A DNA stretch of 64,000 nucleotides, taken from Algorimicrobium sp002414705. GTDB taxonomy: Bacteria; Bacteroidota; Bacteroidia; Flavobacteriales; Flavobacteriaceae. How positions within the stretch are numbered: position 1 is the first letter of the stretch; each line of letters starts with the position of its first letter. The notes below the pieces were generated by a model. That model was not told the origin of the DNA. It did not search any database and was given only the letters and a program-made list of their open reading frames with translations. The DNA lies in NCBI GenBank assembly GCA_963972425.1, contig CAXAUF010000007.1:1-64000 (forward strand), written 5' to 3'. Position numbers and translations under genes: made by a program. Positions 15,873-25,784 of the stretch are shown here, piece by piece.

Positions 15873-16826
15873 CTAGAGATTTAAAATAGCCGATTTTTCA
15901 ACTAAAAAAACATCAATTTTGGGTAATTCAGCTAGTGCTAAATCTATATGTTTGAGCGCCTCTTTTTTACGACTCTGATGTTTGTAAATCTGCGCCAGTC
16001 GGTAGTTTGCCCAGGCTTTTGGCACACCATCTTCCACGGAATAATTCGCAAGATATTTCTGCAAACATTTTTCGCCTTTGTCTAGTTGCAAATTATACTC
16101 GGCTGCCACTTTTCCTATTTGGTAATGAACTGCATTACGTTCATGCTTCTTTTCTGAAGCTTCAATAGTAGCAATCGCCTTTTCAGGTTGTTGTTGCTTT
16201 TCGTAAAAGTTTGATAATGTATCAAAACAGGTTATAGAACCACCAGTGGTAATTGCCAGTTTATAATATGTTTCGGCTAATTCTGGTTCATCATCATATT
16301 CATAAATATAGCCTTTAGCCAAATAACCATCTACTGTTGAGAGGGCTTCCAACTCATTCGCATACTTCAACGATTTTTTTATACTTCCACCCACAATACC
16401 TGGCAGTTGCACGTAAAATTCCACCAAAGCCCAACGTGTATCTATATGTTTGCTATCTAATTCGGCAGCTTTCAAAAAGGCTTCTTCCACATCACCAATG
16501 AGCATCAAAGCACTTACTTTATTGACTTCAAGCGCTTTCATTCCCATAGCGCCTCCAAATTTATAATGGAAATTGGCTTCACCTGGATTCATAGCGACTA
16601 ACTTCTCATATTGCACGATAGCTGCATCCCATTTAGCTTGATAGCCATAAGCATCACCTAATAACTCAACAGCTCTTTGGTTGGTTGGATTCAAATTCAC
16701 ATAGGGTTTTATGATGGTTTCCGCTTGTTTATACTGTTTCTGTTTTAGTAATAACGCAACATCATCCAAGGTTTGTTGTGCCATTCCAAAAACAGGAATT
16801 AATAAACATAAAAACAGCTTTTTCAT
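15873..16826 (-). CDS. periplasmic TPR protein
   Basis: 317 residues with a signal peptide (MKKLFLCLLIPVFGMAQ). The rest is helical repeat with TPR spacing: KQAETIIKPYVNLNPTNQRA, then AKWDAAIVQYEKLVAMNPGE, AFLKAAELDSKHIDTRWALV, and a final AQIYKHQSRKKEALKHIDLAL. TPR arrays mediate protein contacts, so a scaffolding role in the periplasm is inferred. No partner is indicated by position; it is transcribed toward mpl from its own TATCTTTG box. No enzymatic motif was seen. Confidence 0.8.
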   Translation of the reverse strand: MKKLFLCLLIPVFGMAQQTLDDVALLLKQKQYKQAETIIKPYVNLNPTNQRAVELLGDAYGYQAKWDAAIVQYEKLVAMNPGEANFHYKFGGAMGMKALEVNKVSALMLIGDVEEAFLKAAELDSKHIDTRWALVEFYVQLPGIVGGSIKKSLKYANELEALSTVDGYLAKGYIYEYDDEPELAETYYKLAITTGGSITCFDTLSNFYEKQQQPEKAIATIEASEKKHERNAVHYQIGKVAAEYNLQLDKGEKCLQKYLANYSVEDGVPKAWANYRLAQIYKHQSRKKEALKHIDLALAELPKIDVFLVEKSAILNL

Positions 16827-16845
16827 TTTTGCAAAATCAATTATT

Positions 16846-16853
16846 CAAAGATA
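16846..16853 (-). promoter_or_regulatory. -7 promoter box of the TPR gene
   Basis: TATCTTTG on the minus strand, 20 bases upstream of the ATG. Confidence 0.45.
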
Positions 16854-17097
16854 ACTATTCAAAATGGTTTTTAGTATGTGTCATTTTCAAACACACCTTT
16901 TTAACTTCTGAAGTCATTTCCCTTACCCAAAACAATCCGTTGCTAAATAAAACGGCCTATTAACACATTGTCACTTTTTTGGAACAACTTTTGACTATAC
17001 TATTGATGGTATAAAACATTCTGAAACAGCATCCATGAAAACGTGGAAATGGTTTCTGAAATGCTTATTTTTAATGACTAGCAATTAGAAGAAACAC

Positions 17098-20000
17098 ATG
17101 AAACAGCTCACTATAATATGCATGCTTATATTATTTGCCAATTTTACGGAAGCGCAAAACAGCGATTATGATTCGCTATGGAAATCTGTTGAAAAACTTG
17201 AAAACGAAGGTTTACCGAAATCGGCTTTAGATATCGTTACTCAAATTTCAAAAAAAGCGAAACAGGACAACAATCAGCCACAAATTATTAAATCGCTGTT
17301 ATTTAAAAGTAAATATGTACTCATTCTAGAAGAAGATGCGCAATTACAAATTATTGCAGATTTTAATCATGAAATAACACAAAGCAAATCACCTACAAAA
17401 AATATTTTGCAAAATATGTTAGCCACTATGTATTGGCAATATTTTCAGCAAAACAGATGGCAATTTTATAACCGAACAAAAACGGCAGAAAAGGTTGATG
17501 AAACCGATTTCAGGACGTGGGATTTAGAAACGTTATTTGCGGAAATTCAAACACAATTCAGCTTGTCTTTAGAAAACGAGTTGATGCTTCAACGAACACC
17601 TATTTCCAATTTTGAAGCTATTATTTATGCTATCCCAAATTCCAAAGAATTCAGACCAACCCTTTACGATGTATTAGCCAATTCAGCTTTAGATTTCTAT
17701 AAAACGGATGAAAACAGCATCAGCCAACCAGCTTATAAATTTGAAATTGATGACCCTAAATTTTTATGTCCAGCTGAAGAATTTACGCAAGCTCAAATCG
17801 CTTCAAAAGATAGTACATCCTTGCAGTTACAAGCATTGAAAATCTATCAAAATTTGATTCAATTTCACGTTAAAAACAACAACATGAAAGCATTAGTGGA
17901 TATTGATGTGGCACGATTAAAATTTGTAAAAGATCATGCCACTTTCAGTAATAAAGAAACGGTGTTTTTAGAAACGTTGAAAGAATCTCGTGCTAATTAC
18001 ACGTCTGAAGAATCTGGATTATATGCTTTTGAAATCGCACAATTATGGCAAGAACAAGGCGAACGTTATGAACCTAAAACAGCACCAGAATTGCAATGGA
18101 AAATTAAAGACGCTTATGACCTTTGCGAAACCGTAATCAAGAACTTTCCGAAAAGTATAGCAGCTAAAAAATGTGCTGTTTTACAAAAACAAATAGAACT
18201 CCAAAACTTACAAATAAAAACCGAAAGACATCTACCCATTAAACAAGATGATAGAATGTTGGTGACTTACAAAAACTTAAAAACGTTAGAGTTTAAAGCT
18301 TACCAACTCAACGAAAGTCAGTTCGAGAAATTCAATACTATTTATAGAGACAACGAACAATTAGATTTCATTAAAACGTTAAGCGTTTCACAATCTTGGC
18401 AAGCAACACTTAAAAATGAAGGCGATTTCCAACAACACCAAACGGAAACATTGTTGCCAGCTATGGAAAATGGTCGCTTTCTGATTGTGGCTTCAGCGAA
18501 AAACGAAGCGAACACATTTGCTATTCAAACTGTACAAATAACCAATATCGCCTTGGTTGATAAAACGGAAAACGACAAACAAACCTATCAATTTATTAAC
18601 AGGAACAATGGGCAACCTATTCCAAATCTATCTGTAAGCATATCATACAAGGAAAATTATAATGGCGATTACAAATACAAAACGGCTACATCCGATTCCG
18701 AAGGAAACATAGAAATTATAAAAACGCAAAGTCGCAGGACACAAGTAAAAATTATTGCAACTTCAAAAACAGACAAAGCTTATTTTGGTGATTATTATGT
18801 GAATCCGGAATACAAACAAAACAAAGATCTGGTTAGCTATAAAGGCTTCCTATTTACAGACCGAAGTATTTACAGACCTGGACAAACCGTATATTTTAAA
18901 GGGATTGCTATTGAAACTGAGCAAGGCAAATCCAAGGTTTTAAAAAATGAATTAGTTCAAATAACACTTTATAACAATGTTAATAATATAAAATTAAAAA
19001 CACTTGAACTAAAAACTAATGATTTTGGCTCTGTCTCTGGTGAATTCATATTACCAATCAATGCTGTGCTAGGGGAATATCAGATGGTTTTCAATTCTGA
19101 CAAGAAGTATTTTAAAACATACAACTACATTTCAGTTGAAGAATATAAACGTCCCAAATTTGAAACCACGTTCAAACCAATTACAGAAACCTTTAAAGTT
19201 AATGATTCCATTACCGTAAAAGGAAACGCTTTAGCTTTTGCTGGCAGTACTATTACCAATGCCAAAGTGGTGTATCGGGTGCAAAGAAAAGTCCAATATC
19301 CAGATTGGTATTATTGGTATCGACCAGCGTTTTTTTCCGAACCACGAGAAATCACACATGGCCAAAGCACAACCAATGACAAAGGTGAATTTAACATTAC
19401 CTTCAAAGCCATTCCAGATAGTCGTGTTGACAAAAGCACCTTGCCGATTTTTAACTATGAAGTCACAGCCGATGTCACCGATATTAATGGTGAAACACGC
19501 AGTAGTTCCATTATAGTAAATGTTGGTTATCATGCCATGACAGCATCTATTTCTGTTGAAAGTACGTTAGAGAAAACCACTAAAAATCATAGTATCGAAA
19601 TAGATACCAGAAATTTAAATGGTGAATTTACAGCAGCAACTGGAACGCTTAAAATATATAAGCTTAAAGCACCAGAACAGGTATTACGCAGCAGACCTTG
19701 GGATGCACCAGATTACAAAATGCTTTCAGAAGCAGAATTTAAAGCGAAATTTCCACATGATGCTTATGCTAATGAAGATAATAGTAACAATTGGAAAAAA
19801 GGCGATAAGGTTTTTGAAACGGATTTTAACACGGAAAAATCGAAAACTGTTGATTTAGGAAATATTAAAAAATGGGATTCTGGATTGTATGTGATGGTGT
19901 TAGAAAGTACCGATAAATTTGGTCAAACGGTTACAGCAGAGGCAAAAACAAGTTTGTATAATGATACTGACAAAACGGTTTCTGACAATCAATTATTTAG

Positions 20001-23000
20001 CTTCACGACCAATAAAAACACCTATCAACCAAATGATACGGTATTGCTAACCATTGGTTCTGCCGCCGAAAATGTAACAGTTACCATGGATGTTGAGAAA
20101 AACGAAAAAACCATTAATAGTTATCAAATAACGCTCAATAACAACAAAAAAACTATTGAAATTCCGGTTGCAGAATCTGATTTAGGCGGATTTGCTATAA
20201 ATTACAGTTTTGCGTTTGCAAACAGTTTTCAATCGGGAAATGAAATTATTTCAGTGCCTTATCCTAAAACCGATTTAGAAATAGAAACCACCACATTCCG
20301 AGATAAACTACAACCAGGAACTGATGAAAATTGGGCATTTAAAATTAAAGGTCCAAAAGGCGAAAAAGTGTCTGCTGAAATTTTAGCCAGTATGTATGAT
20401 GCCTCGTTAGACCAATTTAAACCACATAATTGGACATTAAATCCGTTAGATAAACCGTTGTATAATTCTAATGCTTCAAGACAAGCCCATTACAGTTTTG
20501 GAATTCAAAATTTCAGAACACAAAATGTACCACGATTAAATATAGGTTTTCCTCATCAAGGCTATGATCAATTGGATTGGTTTGGGTTTTATTTTGGTGA
20601 TGATAACTATTATTATGAGGATGAATTAGTCATGGAGTCTAACGAAGTGGTAGTTGAAGAACTACAAGGTAAAGTTTCAGGATTAGCTATTAATTCGGAT
20701 AAATCATCAAGAATCGTTTTAAGAGGGAATCGTTCTCTTGATGTTCCTAATCAAGCATTGATTATTATCGATGGTGTTATTTCAAGTGCGGAAACTTTGG
20801 CAAATATGTCTCCAGAAAGTATCGAGTCCACTAATGTTTTAAAAGGTGTGGCTGGATCTGCATTATATGGTTCTGAAGGTTCAAACGGAGTCATAATTAT
20901 CACCACAAAAAAAGAAGGTTTATCACAAGTTCAAGTTCGCAAAAACCTCCAAGAAACCGCTTTTTTCTTTCCACAATTACAAACAGATTCGGAAGGTAAT
21001 GTGAGTTTCAGCTTCACCACACCTGAAGCTTTAACCAAGTGGAAATTGCAATTATTGGCACATACCAAAACGTTAGAAAGCCAAGTGACTAGTTTAGAAA
21101 CGGTTACTCAAAAAGAATTAATGGTTATTCCAAATGCACCACGTTTTTTACGAAATGGTGATCAAATAACCATTAGCACAAAAATTGCGAATCTATCCGA
21201 AAACAAGTTATCAGGACAAGCAATACTACAACTAACAGATGCTATAACTGGTGAAGATATATCTGCACAATTATTGGTTCTCTCCTCTGGAGAGATAGCG
21301 AAGCCAGAGAGGATTTTTGAAGTGGATTCTAAAGGAAACACCCAAGTATCTTGGCAATTAACTATTCCAGAAACCATAGATGCTATTCAATACAAAGTGG
21401 TTGCCAAAGCAGGCGATTTTAGCGATGGTGAACAAAATGCCCTACCCGTTTTATCGAATCGTATGTTGGTAACAGAAACTTTACCTATGTGGATTAAGAG
21501 CAACGAAACTAGAACGTTCACGTTGGATAAACTAAAAACAAATACCTCATCCAGTTTAAAACATCATAAACTGACTTTGGAAATGACCTCCAATCCAGCT
21601 TGGTATGCGGTTCAGGCTCTTCCCTATTTAATGGAATATCCTTACGACTGTAGTGAGCAAACCTTTAGTCGCTATTACGCAAATGCCTTGGCAAGTCACA
21701 TAGCTAATAGTAATCCACGGATTCAAGAGGTTTTTAATCAATGGCGAAATTCGGAAGCCTTGGTTTCTAATTTGGAGAAAAACCAAGAATTAAAAAACAT
21801 ATTAATTCAAGAAACGCCTTGGTTACGTGATGCACAAAGCGAAACGGAACAGAAAAAACGTATCGCCTTGTTATTCGACCTCAACAAAATGACTATCGAA
21901 TTAGAAAATGCCTTGGGTAAATTAGAGCAAAACCAAATGGATTCTGGTGCTTGGCCATGGTTCAAAGGTGGACGTGAAAATCGTTTTATAACCCAACATA
22001 TTATAACAGGATTCGGGCATTTAGATAAATTGAATGTCATTCAGAGCGCTAGGGAAGAATCTATGATTTCAAACGCTATTTCTTATTTAGATAATGAATT
22101 CATCACAGAATATAAAAACATTACCAAATACAATAAAAATGCGGATTTAAGTAAAGATCATTTGAGCATGACACAGTTGCATTATTTATACATGCGAAGC
22201 TTTTTCCCAGACATTAAACAAAGTCAAGAGGTTAAAGACATTTCAGATTATTACGGAACTCAAATTGAAAAATACTGGTTATCACGATCTCTATATGCCA
22301 AGGGTTTAATGACGCTAATTTCGCATAGAAATCAAGCGCCTAAAACGGCTTCAAAAATCTTAAAATCTCTAGAAGAAACGAGCATCACCAATGACGAATT
22401 AGGCGTGTACTGGAAAGAAAATCAAGCATCTTGGCATTGGTACCAAGCGCCAATTGAAACTCAAGCCTTAATGATTGAAGTGTTTTCTGAAGCTGGTTCT
22501 GTCATTCAGAATGAAACGAAGAATCTGAATACTATTGATAACCTCAAAATGTGGTTATTAAAAAACAAGCAAACCAATAAGTGGGAAAGTACCAAAGCGA
22601 CAAGTGATGCGGTTTATGCTTTATTATTACAGGGAAGCAACTGGTTATCGGTTACCGAAGCCGCTACCGTATTAGTTGGCAACAAAAAAATTGACCCTTC
22701 AAAATTGGAAGCTGTAAAAGTGGAAGCCGGAACAGGTTATTATAAAACATCTTGGAACGCATCAGAAATAAAACCAGAAATGGCAGATGTTACCTTAACA
22801 AAAACGGAAAAAGGTATTGCTTGGGGAAGTTTATACTGGCAATATTTTGAGGATTTAGACAAGATTTCTACAGCCAAAACACCGTTACAATTGAAGAAAA
22901 AACTCTTCAAAAAAACCAATACAGATTCTGGTGAAGTTATTTCTGAAATCACATCTGAAACCAAATTAGAAGTTGGCGATTTAGTTCGCGTGCGCATTGA

Positions 23001-23301
23001 ATTACGTAGCGATCGTGATATGGAATTCATTCACATGAAAGATATGCGTGCTGCAGGATTGGAACCTATTAATGTATTATCATCCTATAAATGGCAAGAT
23101 GGTTTGGGTTATTATGAAAGCACGAAAGATGCCAGTACTAATTTCTTTTTCGACTTTCTACCAAAAGGTGTTTATGTATTTGAATACGATTTACGTGTGA
23201 ATAATGCTGGAAATATGAGTAATGGCATTACAACTATTCAAAGTATGTATGCTCCAGAATTTTCAAGCCATAGCGAAGGCGTGCGTATTGTAGTAGAATA
23301 A
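17098..23301 (+). CDS. alpha-2-macroglobulin family protein with thioester and embedded TonB-plug-like segment
   Basis: 2067 residues with a signal peptide (MKQLTIICMLILFANFTEAQ). Bacterial A2M-like proteins trap or inhibit proteases in the periplasm or at the surface. MG-type domains are seen from about 490, including the hallmark TDRSIYRPGQTVYFKGIA near 590. The thioester motif YDCSEQ places Cys1518 and Gln1521, followed by the helical thioester domain (YSRYYANALA-like onward, to about 1850) and a C-terminal receptor-type domain ending HSEGVRIVVE. Between about 1182 and 1276, just before the LQTDSEGNVSFSFTTPEALT bait/MG segment, sits a SusC/RagA-like plug sequence: RIVLRGNRSLD, ALIIIDGVI, SPESIESTNVLKG, ALYGSEGSNGVIIITTKK. 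Two small secreted-protein genes follow on the same strand. Confidence 0.9.
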   Translation: MKQLTIICMLILFANFTEAQNSDYDSLWKSVEKLENEGLPKSALDIVTQISKKAKQDNNQPQIIKSLLFKSKYVLILEEDAQLQIIADFNHEITQSKSPTKNILQNMLATMYWQYFQQNRWQFYNRTKTAEKVDETDFRTWDLETLFAEIQTQFSLSLENELMLQRTPISNFEAIIYAIPNSKEFRPTLYDVLANSALDFYKTDENSISQPAYKFEIDDPKFLCPAEEFTQAQIASKDSTSLQLQALKIYQNLIQFHVKNNNMKALVDIDVARLKFVKDHATFSNKETVFLETLKESRANYTSEESGLYAFEIAQLWQEQGERYEPKTAPELQWKIKDAYDLCETVIKNFPKSIAAKKCAVLQKQIELQNLQIKTERHLPIKQDDRMLVTYKNLKTLEFKAYQLNESQFEKFNTIYRDNEQLDFIKTLSVSQSWQATLKNEGDFQQHQTETLLPAMENGRFLIVASAKNEANTFAIQTVQITNIALVDKTENDKQTYQFINRNNGQPIPNLSVSISYKENYNGDYKYKTATSDSEGNIEIIKTQSRRTQVKIIATSKTDKAYFGDYYVNPEYKQNKDLVSYKGFLFTDRSIYRPGQTVYFKGIAIETEQGKSKVLKNELVQITLYNNVNNIKLKTLELKTNDFGSVSGEFILPINAVLGEYQMVFNSDKKYFKTYNYISVEEYKRPKFETTFKPITETFKVNDSITVKGNALAFAGSTITNAKVVYRVQRKVQYPDWYYWYRPAFFSEPREITHGQSTTNDKGEFNITFKAIPDSRVDKSTLPIFNYEVTADVTDINGETRSSSIIVNVGYHAMTASISVESTLEKTTKNHSIEIDTRNLNGEFTAATGTLKIYKLKAPEQVLRSRPWDAPDYKMLSEAEFKAKFPHDAYANEDNSNNWKKGDKVFETDFNTEKSKTVDLGNIKKWDSGLYVMVLESTDKFGQTVTAEAKTSLYNDTDKTVSDNQLFSFTTNKNTYQPNDTVLLTIGSAAENVTVTMDVEKNEKTINSYQITLNNNKKTIEIPVAESDLGGFAINYSFAFANSFQSGNEIISVPYPKTDLEIETTTFRDKLQPGTDENWAFKIKGPKGEKVSAEILASMYDASLDQFKPHNWTLNPLDKPLYNSNASRQAHYSFGIQNFRTQNVPRLNIGFPHQGYDQLDWFGFYFGDDNYYYEDELVMESNEVVVEELQGKVSGLAINSDKSSRIVLRGNRSLDVPNQALIIIDGVISSAETLANMSPESIESTNVLKGVAGSALYGSEGSNGVIIITTKKEGLSQVQVRKNLQETAFFFPQLQTDSEGNVSFSFTTPEALTKWKLQLLAHTKTLESQVTSLETVTQKELMVIPNAPRFLRNGDQITISTKIANLSENKLSGQAILQLTDAITGEDISAQLLVLSSGEIAKPERIFEVDSKGNTQVSWQLTIPETIDAIQYKVVAKAGDFSDGEQNALPVLSNRMLVTETLPMWIKSNETRTFTLDKLKTNTSSSLKHHKLTLEMTSNPAWYAVQALPYLMEYPYDCSEQTFSRYYANALASHIANSNPRIQEVFNQWRNSEALVSNLEKNQELKNILIQETPWLRDAQSETEQKKRIALLFDLNKMTIELENALGKLEQNQMDSGAWPWFKGGRENRFITQHIITGFGHLDKLNVIQSAREESMISNAISYLDNEFITEYKNITKYNKNADLSKDHLSMTQLHYLYMRSFFPDIKQSQEVKDISDYYGTQIEKYWLSRSLYAKGLMTLISHRNQAPKTASKILKSLEETSITNDELGVYWKENQASWHWYQAPIETQALMIEVFSEAGSVIQNETKNLNTIDNLKMWLLKNKQTNKWESTKATSDAVYALLLQGSNWLSVTEAATVLVGNKKIDPSKLEAVKVEAGTGYYKTSWNASEIKPEMADVTLTKTEKGIAWGSLYWQYFEDLDKISTAKTPLQLKKKLFKKTNTDSGEVISEITSETKLEVGDLVRVRIELRSDRDMEFIHMKDMRAAGLEPINVLSSYKWQDGLGYYESTKDASTNFFFDFLPKGVYVFEYDLRVNNAGNMSNGITTIQSMYAPEFSSHSEGVRIVVE

Positions 23302-23383
23302 ATTAATGTGAAAAAACAAAAATCCATAATGACTTCGTTACTAAATGACTAACTTTACAAACCAATAGATTCTGTTTTTATTT

Positions 23384-23857
23384 ATGAAACATATTTTTCT
23401 CTTATTACTAGCTGTATTTACAATTAGCACAAGTGTTTTTGCTCAAAACAATTCCGTAAATGAGCAAGCTAATAAAGTAACAGATAGCATGATTTTTTTA
23501 ACCTATCATATTAAAAAATCAAGTGATACTAGTTTTGAAATCAATCATGTAAAAACGGTTTTAGCTAAAGGTCGGATTAAAGGGTTTCATGAAGAAAAGG
23601 AACTTATGAAAACAGGTAATTTAACTTGTGAATTATTGGACGAGGAATTACAAGTAATTAAAACACGCTACATTAAAAATCCGATGGAAAAAATTATTGA
23701 ATTTGTAAATGATTCAGGCAATTTAGAAAAACGCTTAATCTCATTGGATAGAACCGATTTCGCATTTAGAATGCCTTATAATAAATCGGTAAAATATGCA
23801 CGCATATATGTTATTACCAATTCAGATACTACCAATTACATAATAACCAAGCTTTAA
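23384..23857 (+). CDS. small secreted protein of unknown function
   Basis: 157 residues with a signal peptide (MKHIFLLLLAVFTISTSVFAQ). The mature part is a compact alpha/beta protein with DSMIFLTYHIKKSSDTSFEI and LTCELLDEELQVIKTRYIK, ending in KYARIYVITNSDTTNYIITK. I recognise no family. It lies five bases before the M64 peptidase gene and 82 bases after the A2M gene, so it is very likely in one transcript with the peptidase. It could be a chaperone, propeptide-like partner or inhibitor of the peptidase, but this is inference from position only. Confidence 0.75.
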   Translation: MKHIFLLLLAVFTISTSVFAQNNSVNEQANKVTDSMIFLTYHIKKSSDTSFEINHVKTVLAKGRIKGFHEEKELMKTGNLTCELLDEELQVIKTRYIKNPMEKIIEFVNDSGNLEKRLISLDRTDFAFRMPYNKSVKYARIYVITNSDTTNYIITKL

Positions 23858-23862
23858 TTATT

Positions 23863-25254
23863 ATGATAAAACCTTTACTAACTTTATTATATTTTCTTGT
23901 TTTAGCAAGTTCGTATTCACAGACTTTTGATGTAGAAACCATTAAAAATGCTGGTGATAATGATAAACGCATTAATATTGTTATTCTTGGTGATGGTTAT
24001 ACGGAAGTCGAGCTTCCAGATTTCCGAGATGATGCATTAAATTTTGTGAGCGCTATTTTTGGGCAATCGCCTTTTTCAGAGTATTCAGATTATTTTAATG
24101 TACATATTATAAAAGTTATTTCAAACGAAAGTGGTGCAACACATCCTGGCACGGCAACTGATGAAGCTAGTTACAGCGTCCCAGTTTCTGCGGTCGACAA
24201 TTATTTTGGCAGCACTTATGATGGTTTTGGCTCTCATCGCTTATTATATGCTCCAAATTATATTTTAATCACCTCTGTTTTAGCTGCTAATTTTCCTGAA
24301 TACGACCAAGCGCTTATTTTAGTAAACTCACCTTATTATGGTGGAAGTGGTGGTGAATTTCCAGTAGCGTCTACTGGAGCAAGCGCTGATGAAATTGCTA
24401 TTCATGAAATTGGACATTCTTTAGTTGACTTAAAAGATGAATATTACCCAGGCGATTTGTTAGCTGAAGAAGGTATAAATATGACCGAAGAAACAGATCC
24501 TAGTCTTGTAAGATGGACTAATTGGGTTGGATCTAATGGTATTGGTGTCTTTCAATATTGCGCAACTGGATCTTGCTCCGACTGGTACAGACCGCATCAA
24601 ACTTGCAAAATGCGCTATTTAGGATTTCCTTTTTGTGCTGTTTGTAAAGAAGGAATTATTGAGAAAATACACGATTTAGTGTCACCAATTGATAGCTTTT
24701 CTCCAACTAGTTTATCCATTGAAACGGCAACCTTTCCCGTTACTTTCAATGTTTCGCTTATTAATCCAACTACGAGTTCTTTAGAAACTACTTGGACATT
24801 AAATGGTTCTACATTTACTACAGATGTCAATATGGTTTCTATATTGGAAGCAGATGTGAATGATGGTATAAATAGTCTATCGGTTACCGTTACAGACAAC
24901 ACAAGTTTACAGCGTATTGATAGTCATGAAACTATTCATGTTTCAACTGTTACTTGGAGTATTGACAATACCACATTAGGTATTACCGATATTACCGCTG
25001 AAGAAAATCGATTTTCTATTTCACTCTACCCAAACCCAACAAACAATGCTTTTTATGTGAAGTTTGACAGTTTCAATACGTCAGATTTACGTTTAGAATT
25101 AACAAGTATGGATGGCAAACAGGTTTTATCAACCCATTTAGAACCTGGAATAACAAACGCTGTAAATTTAGACCAACAAGCTGCAGGCCTTTACCTAGCT
25201 AACTTTTATAGTGACTCTGTTTTATTAGCTCGTAAAAAAGTTATTAAAAAGTAA
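23863..25254 (+). CDS. secreted M64-family metallopeptidase with type IX sorting tail
   Basis: 463 residues with a signal peptide (MIKPLLTLLYFLVLASSYSQ). The catalytic domain (about 20-275) resembles the IgA-peptidase M64 family: it starts KRINIVILGDGYTEVEL and has the zinc motif HEIGH at His181-His185 followed by SLVDLKDEY, then a Cys-rich segment (CATGSC...C, CAVCKEG). A beta-rich domain (about 285-370) follows. The C-terminus from 385 (SLYPNPTNNAFYVKFD ... GLYLANFYSDSVLLARKKVIKK) is a type A sorting domain of the type IX secretion system, so the enzyme is exported to or released from the cell surface. Probably an extracellular protease. Confidence 0.9.
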   Translation: MIKPLLTLLYFLVLASSYSQTFDVETIKNAGDNDKRINIVILGDGYTEVELPDFRDDALNFVSAIFGQSPFSEYSDYFNVHIIKVISNESGATHPGTATDEASYSVPVSAVDNYFGSTYDGFGSHRLLYAPNYILITSVLAANFPEYDQALILVNSPYYGGSGGEFPVASTGASADEIAIHEIGHSLVDLKDEYYPGDLLAEEGINMTEETDPSLVRWTNWVGSNGIGVFQYCATGSCSDWYRPHQTCKMRYLGFPFCAVCKEGIIEKIHDLVSPIDSFSPTSLSIETATFPVTFNVSLINPTTSSLETTWTLNGSTFTTDVNMVSILEADVNDGINSLSVTVTDNTSLQRIDSHETIHVSTVTWSIDNTTLGITDITAEENRFSISLYPNPTNNAFYVKFDSFNTSDLRLELTSMDGKQVLSTHLEPGITNAVNLDQQAAGLYLANFYSDSVLLARKKVIKK

Positions 25255-25256
25255 GT

Positions 25257-25763
25257 TTATTTTTTGGGCGGATATTTCTCTAATAATTTTATTACCACTT
25301 TTTGAAACTGCGCTTCTCGCGCTTCAGGTGTGTTTTCTGGAGCGGCAGGCTCACTACTAACACCTTGCCAAAATAATTGTTGTGTTTTTCCATCAACAAA
25401 ATCTAAAACAATTTGTCTAGAAATTGAACCTTGACCAATAGGAATACCAACAGACATGCCTCCACCACCACTTCCAACACCCATTCCAACGGAACTTGTT
25501 TGAGCAGATTGGTAGGTTTCACTTTTAACATCAATAATAAAATCTGGTGTTTCTGAAAGTACAAATCCTTTCTTTTGAAGTTGAGAATCTAGTAAATTAA
25601 AAAAACGTTTTGCATCCAGTTGACTTAAACCCGTTTGCATATCATCAAAATAATTGTAGGTTTTGTATTGAGTAAAGTCTGTGCCTTTTTCGTAATCATA
25701 ATTTACAGTAACACCACAAGAAGTGATAAGCAAGGCTAAAATTAGGGCTTGAAATCTTTTCAT
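25257..25763 (-). CDS. DUF4136 lipoprotein
   Basis: 168 residues with lipoprotein signal MKRFQALILALLITSC (Cys16). The mature part matches DUF4136: VNYDYEKGTDFTQYKTYNYF at the start, then RFFNLLDSQLQKKGF, a Gly/Ser-rich linker (VGMGVGSGGGGMSVG), and a final strand IVLDFVDGKTQQLFWQGVSS. It is likely anchored in the outer membrane. DUF4136 has no known activity. It converges on the peptidase gene with a 2-base gap, and it sits 21 bases downstream of the channel gene on the same strand, so it may be co-transcribed with it. Confidence 0.88.
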   Translation of the reverse strand: MKRFQALILALLITSCGVTVNYDYEKGTDFTQYKTYNYFDDMQTGLSQLDAKRFFNLLDSQLQKKGFVLSETPDFIIDVKSETYQSAQTSSVGMGVGSGGGGMSVGIPIGQGSISRQIVLDFVDGKTQQLFWQGVSSEPAAPENTPEAREAQFQKVVIKLLEKYPPKK

Positions 25764-25784
25764 TTTTATTTTAAATATACAAAA

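Noticed and set aside
16778..16963. Possible small plus-strand gene upstream of the A2M gene
   Set aside because: It overlaps the signal-peptide end of the TPR gene on the other strand, has no family look and no ribosome-binding context; the 271-bp gap shows nothing convincing.
16974..17090. Short frame ending MKTWKWFLKCLFLMTSN just before the A2M gene
   Set aside because: Only 17 codons from its ATG and no recognisable family; too weak to call a leader peptide or gene.
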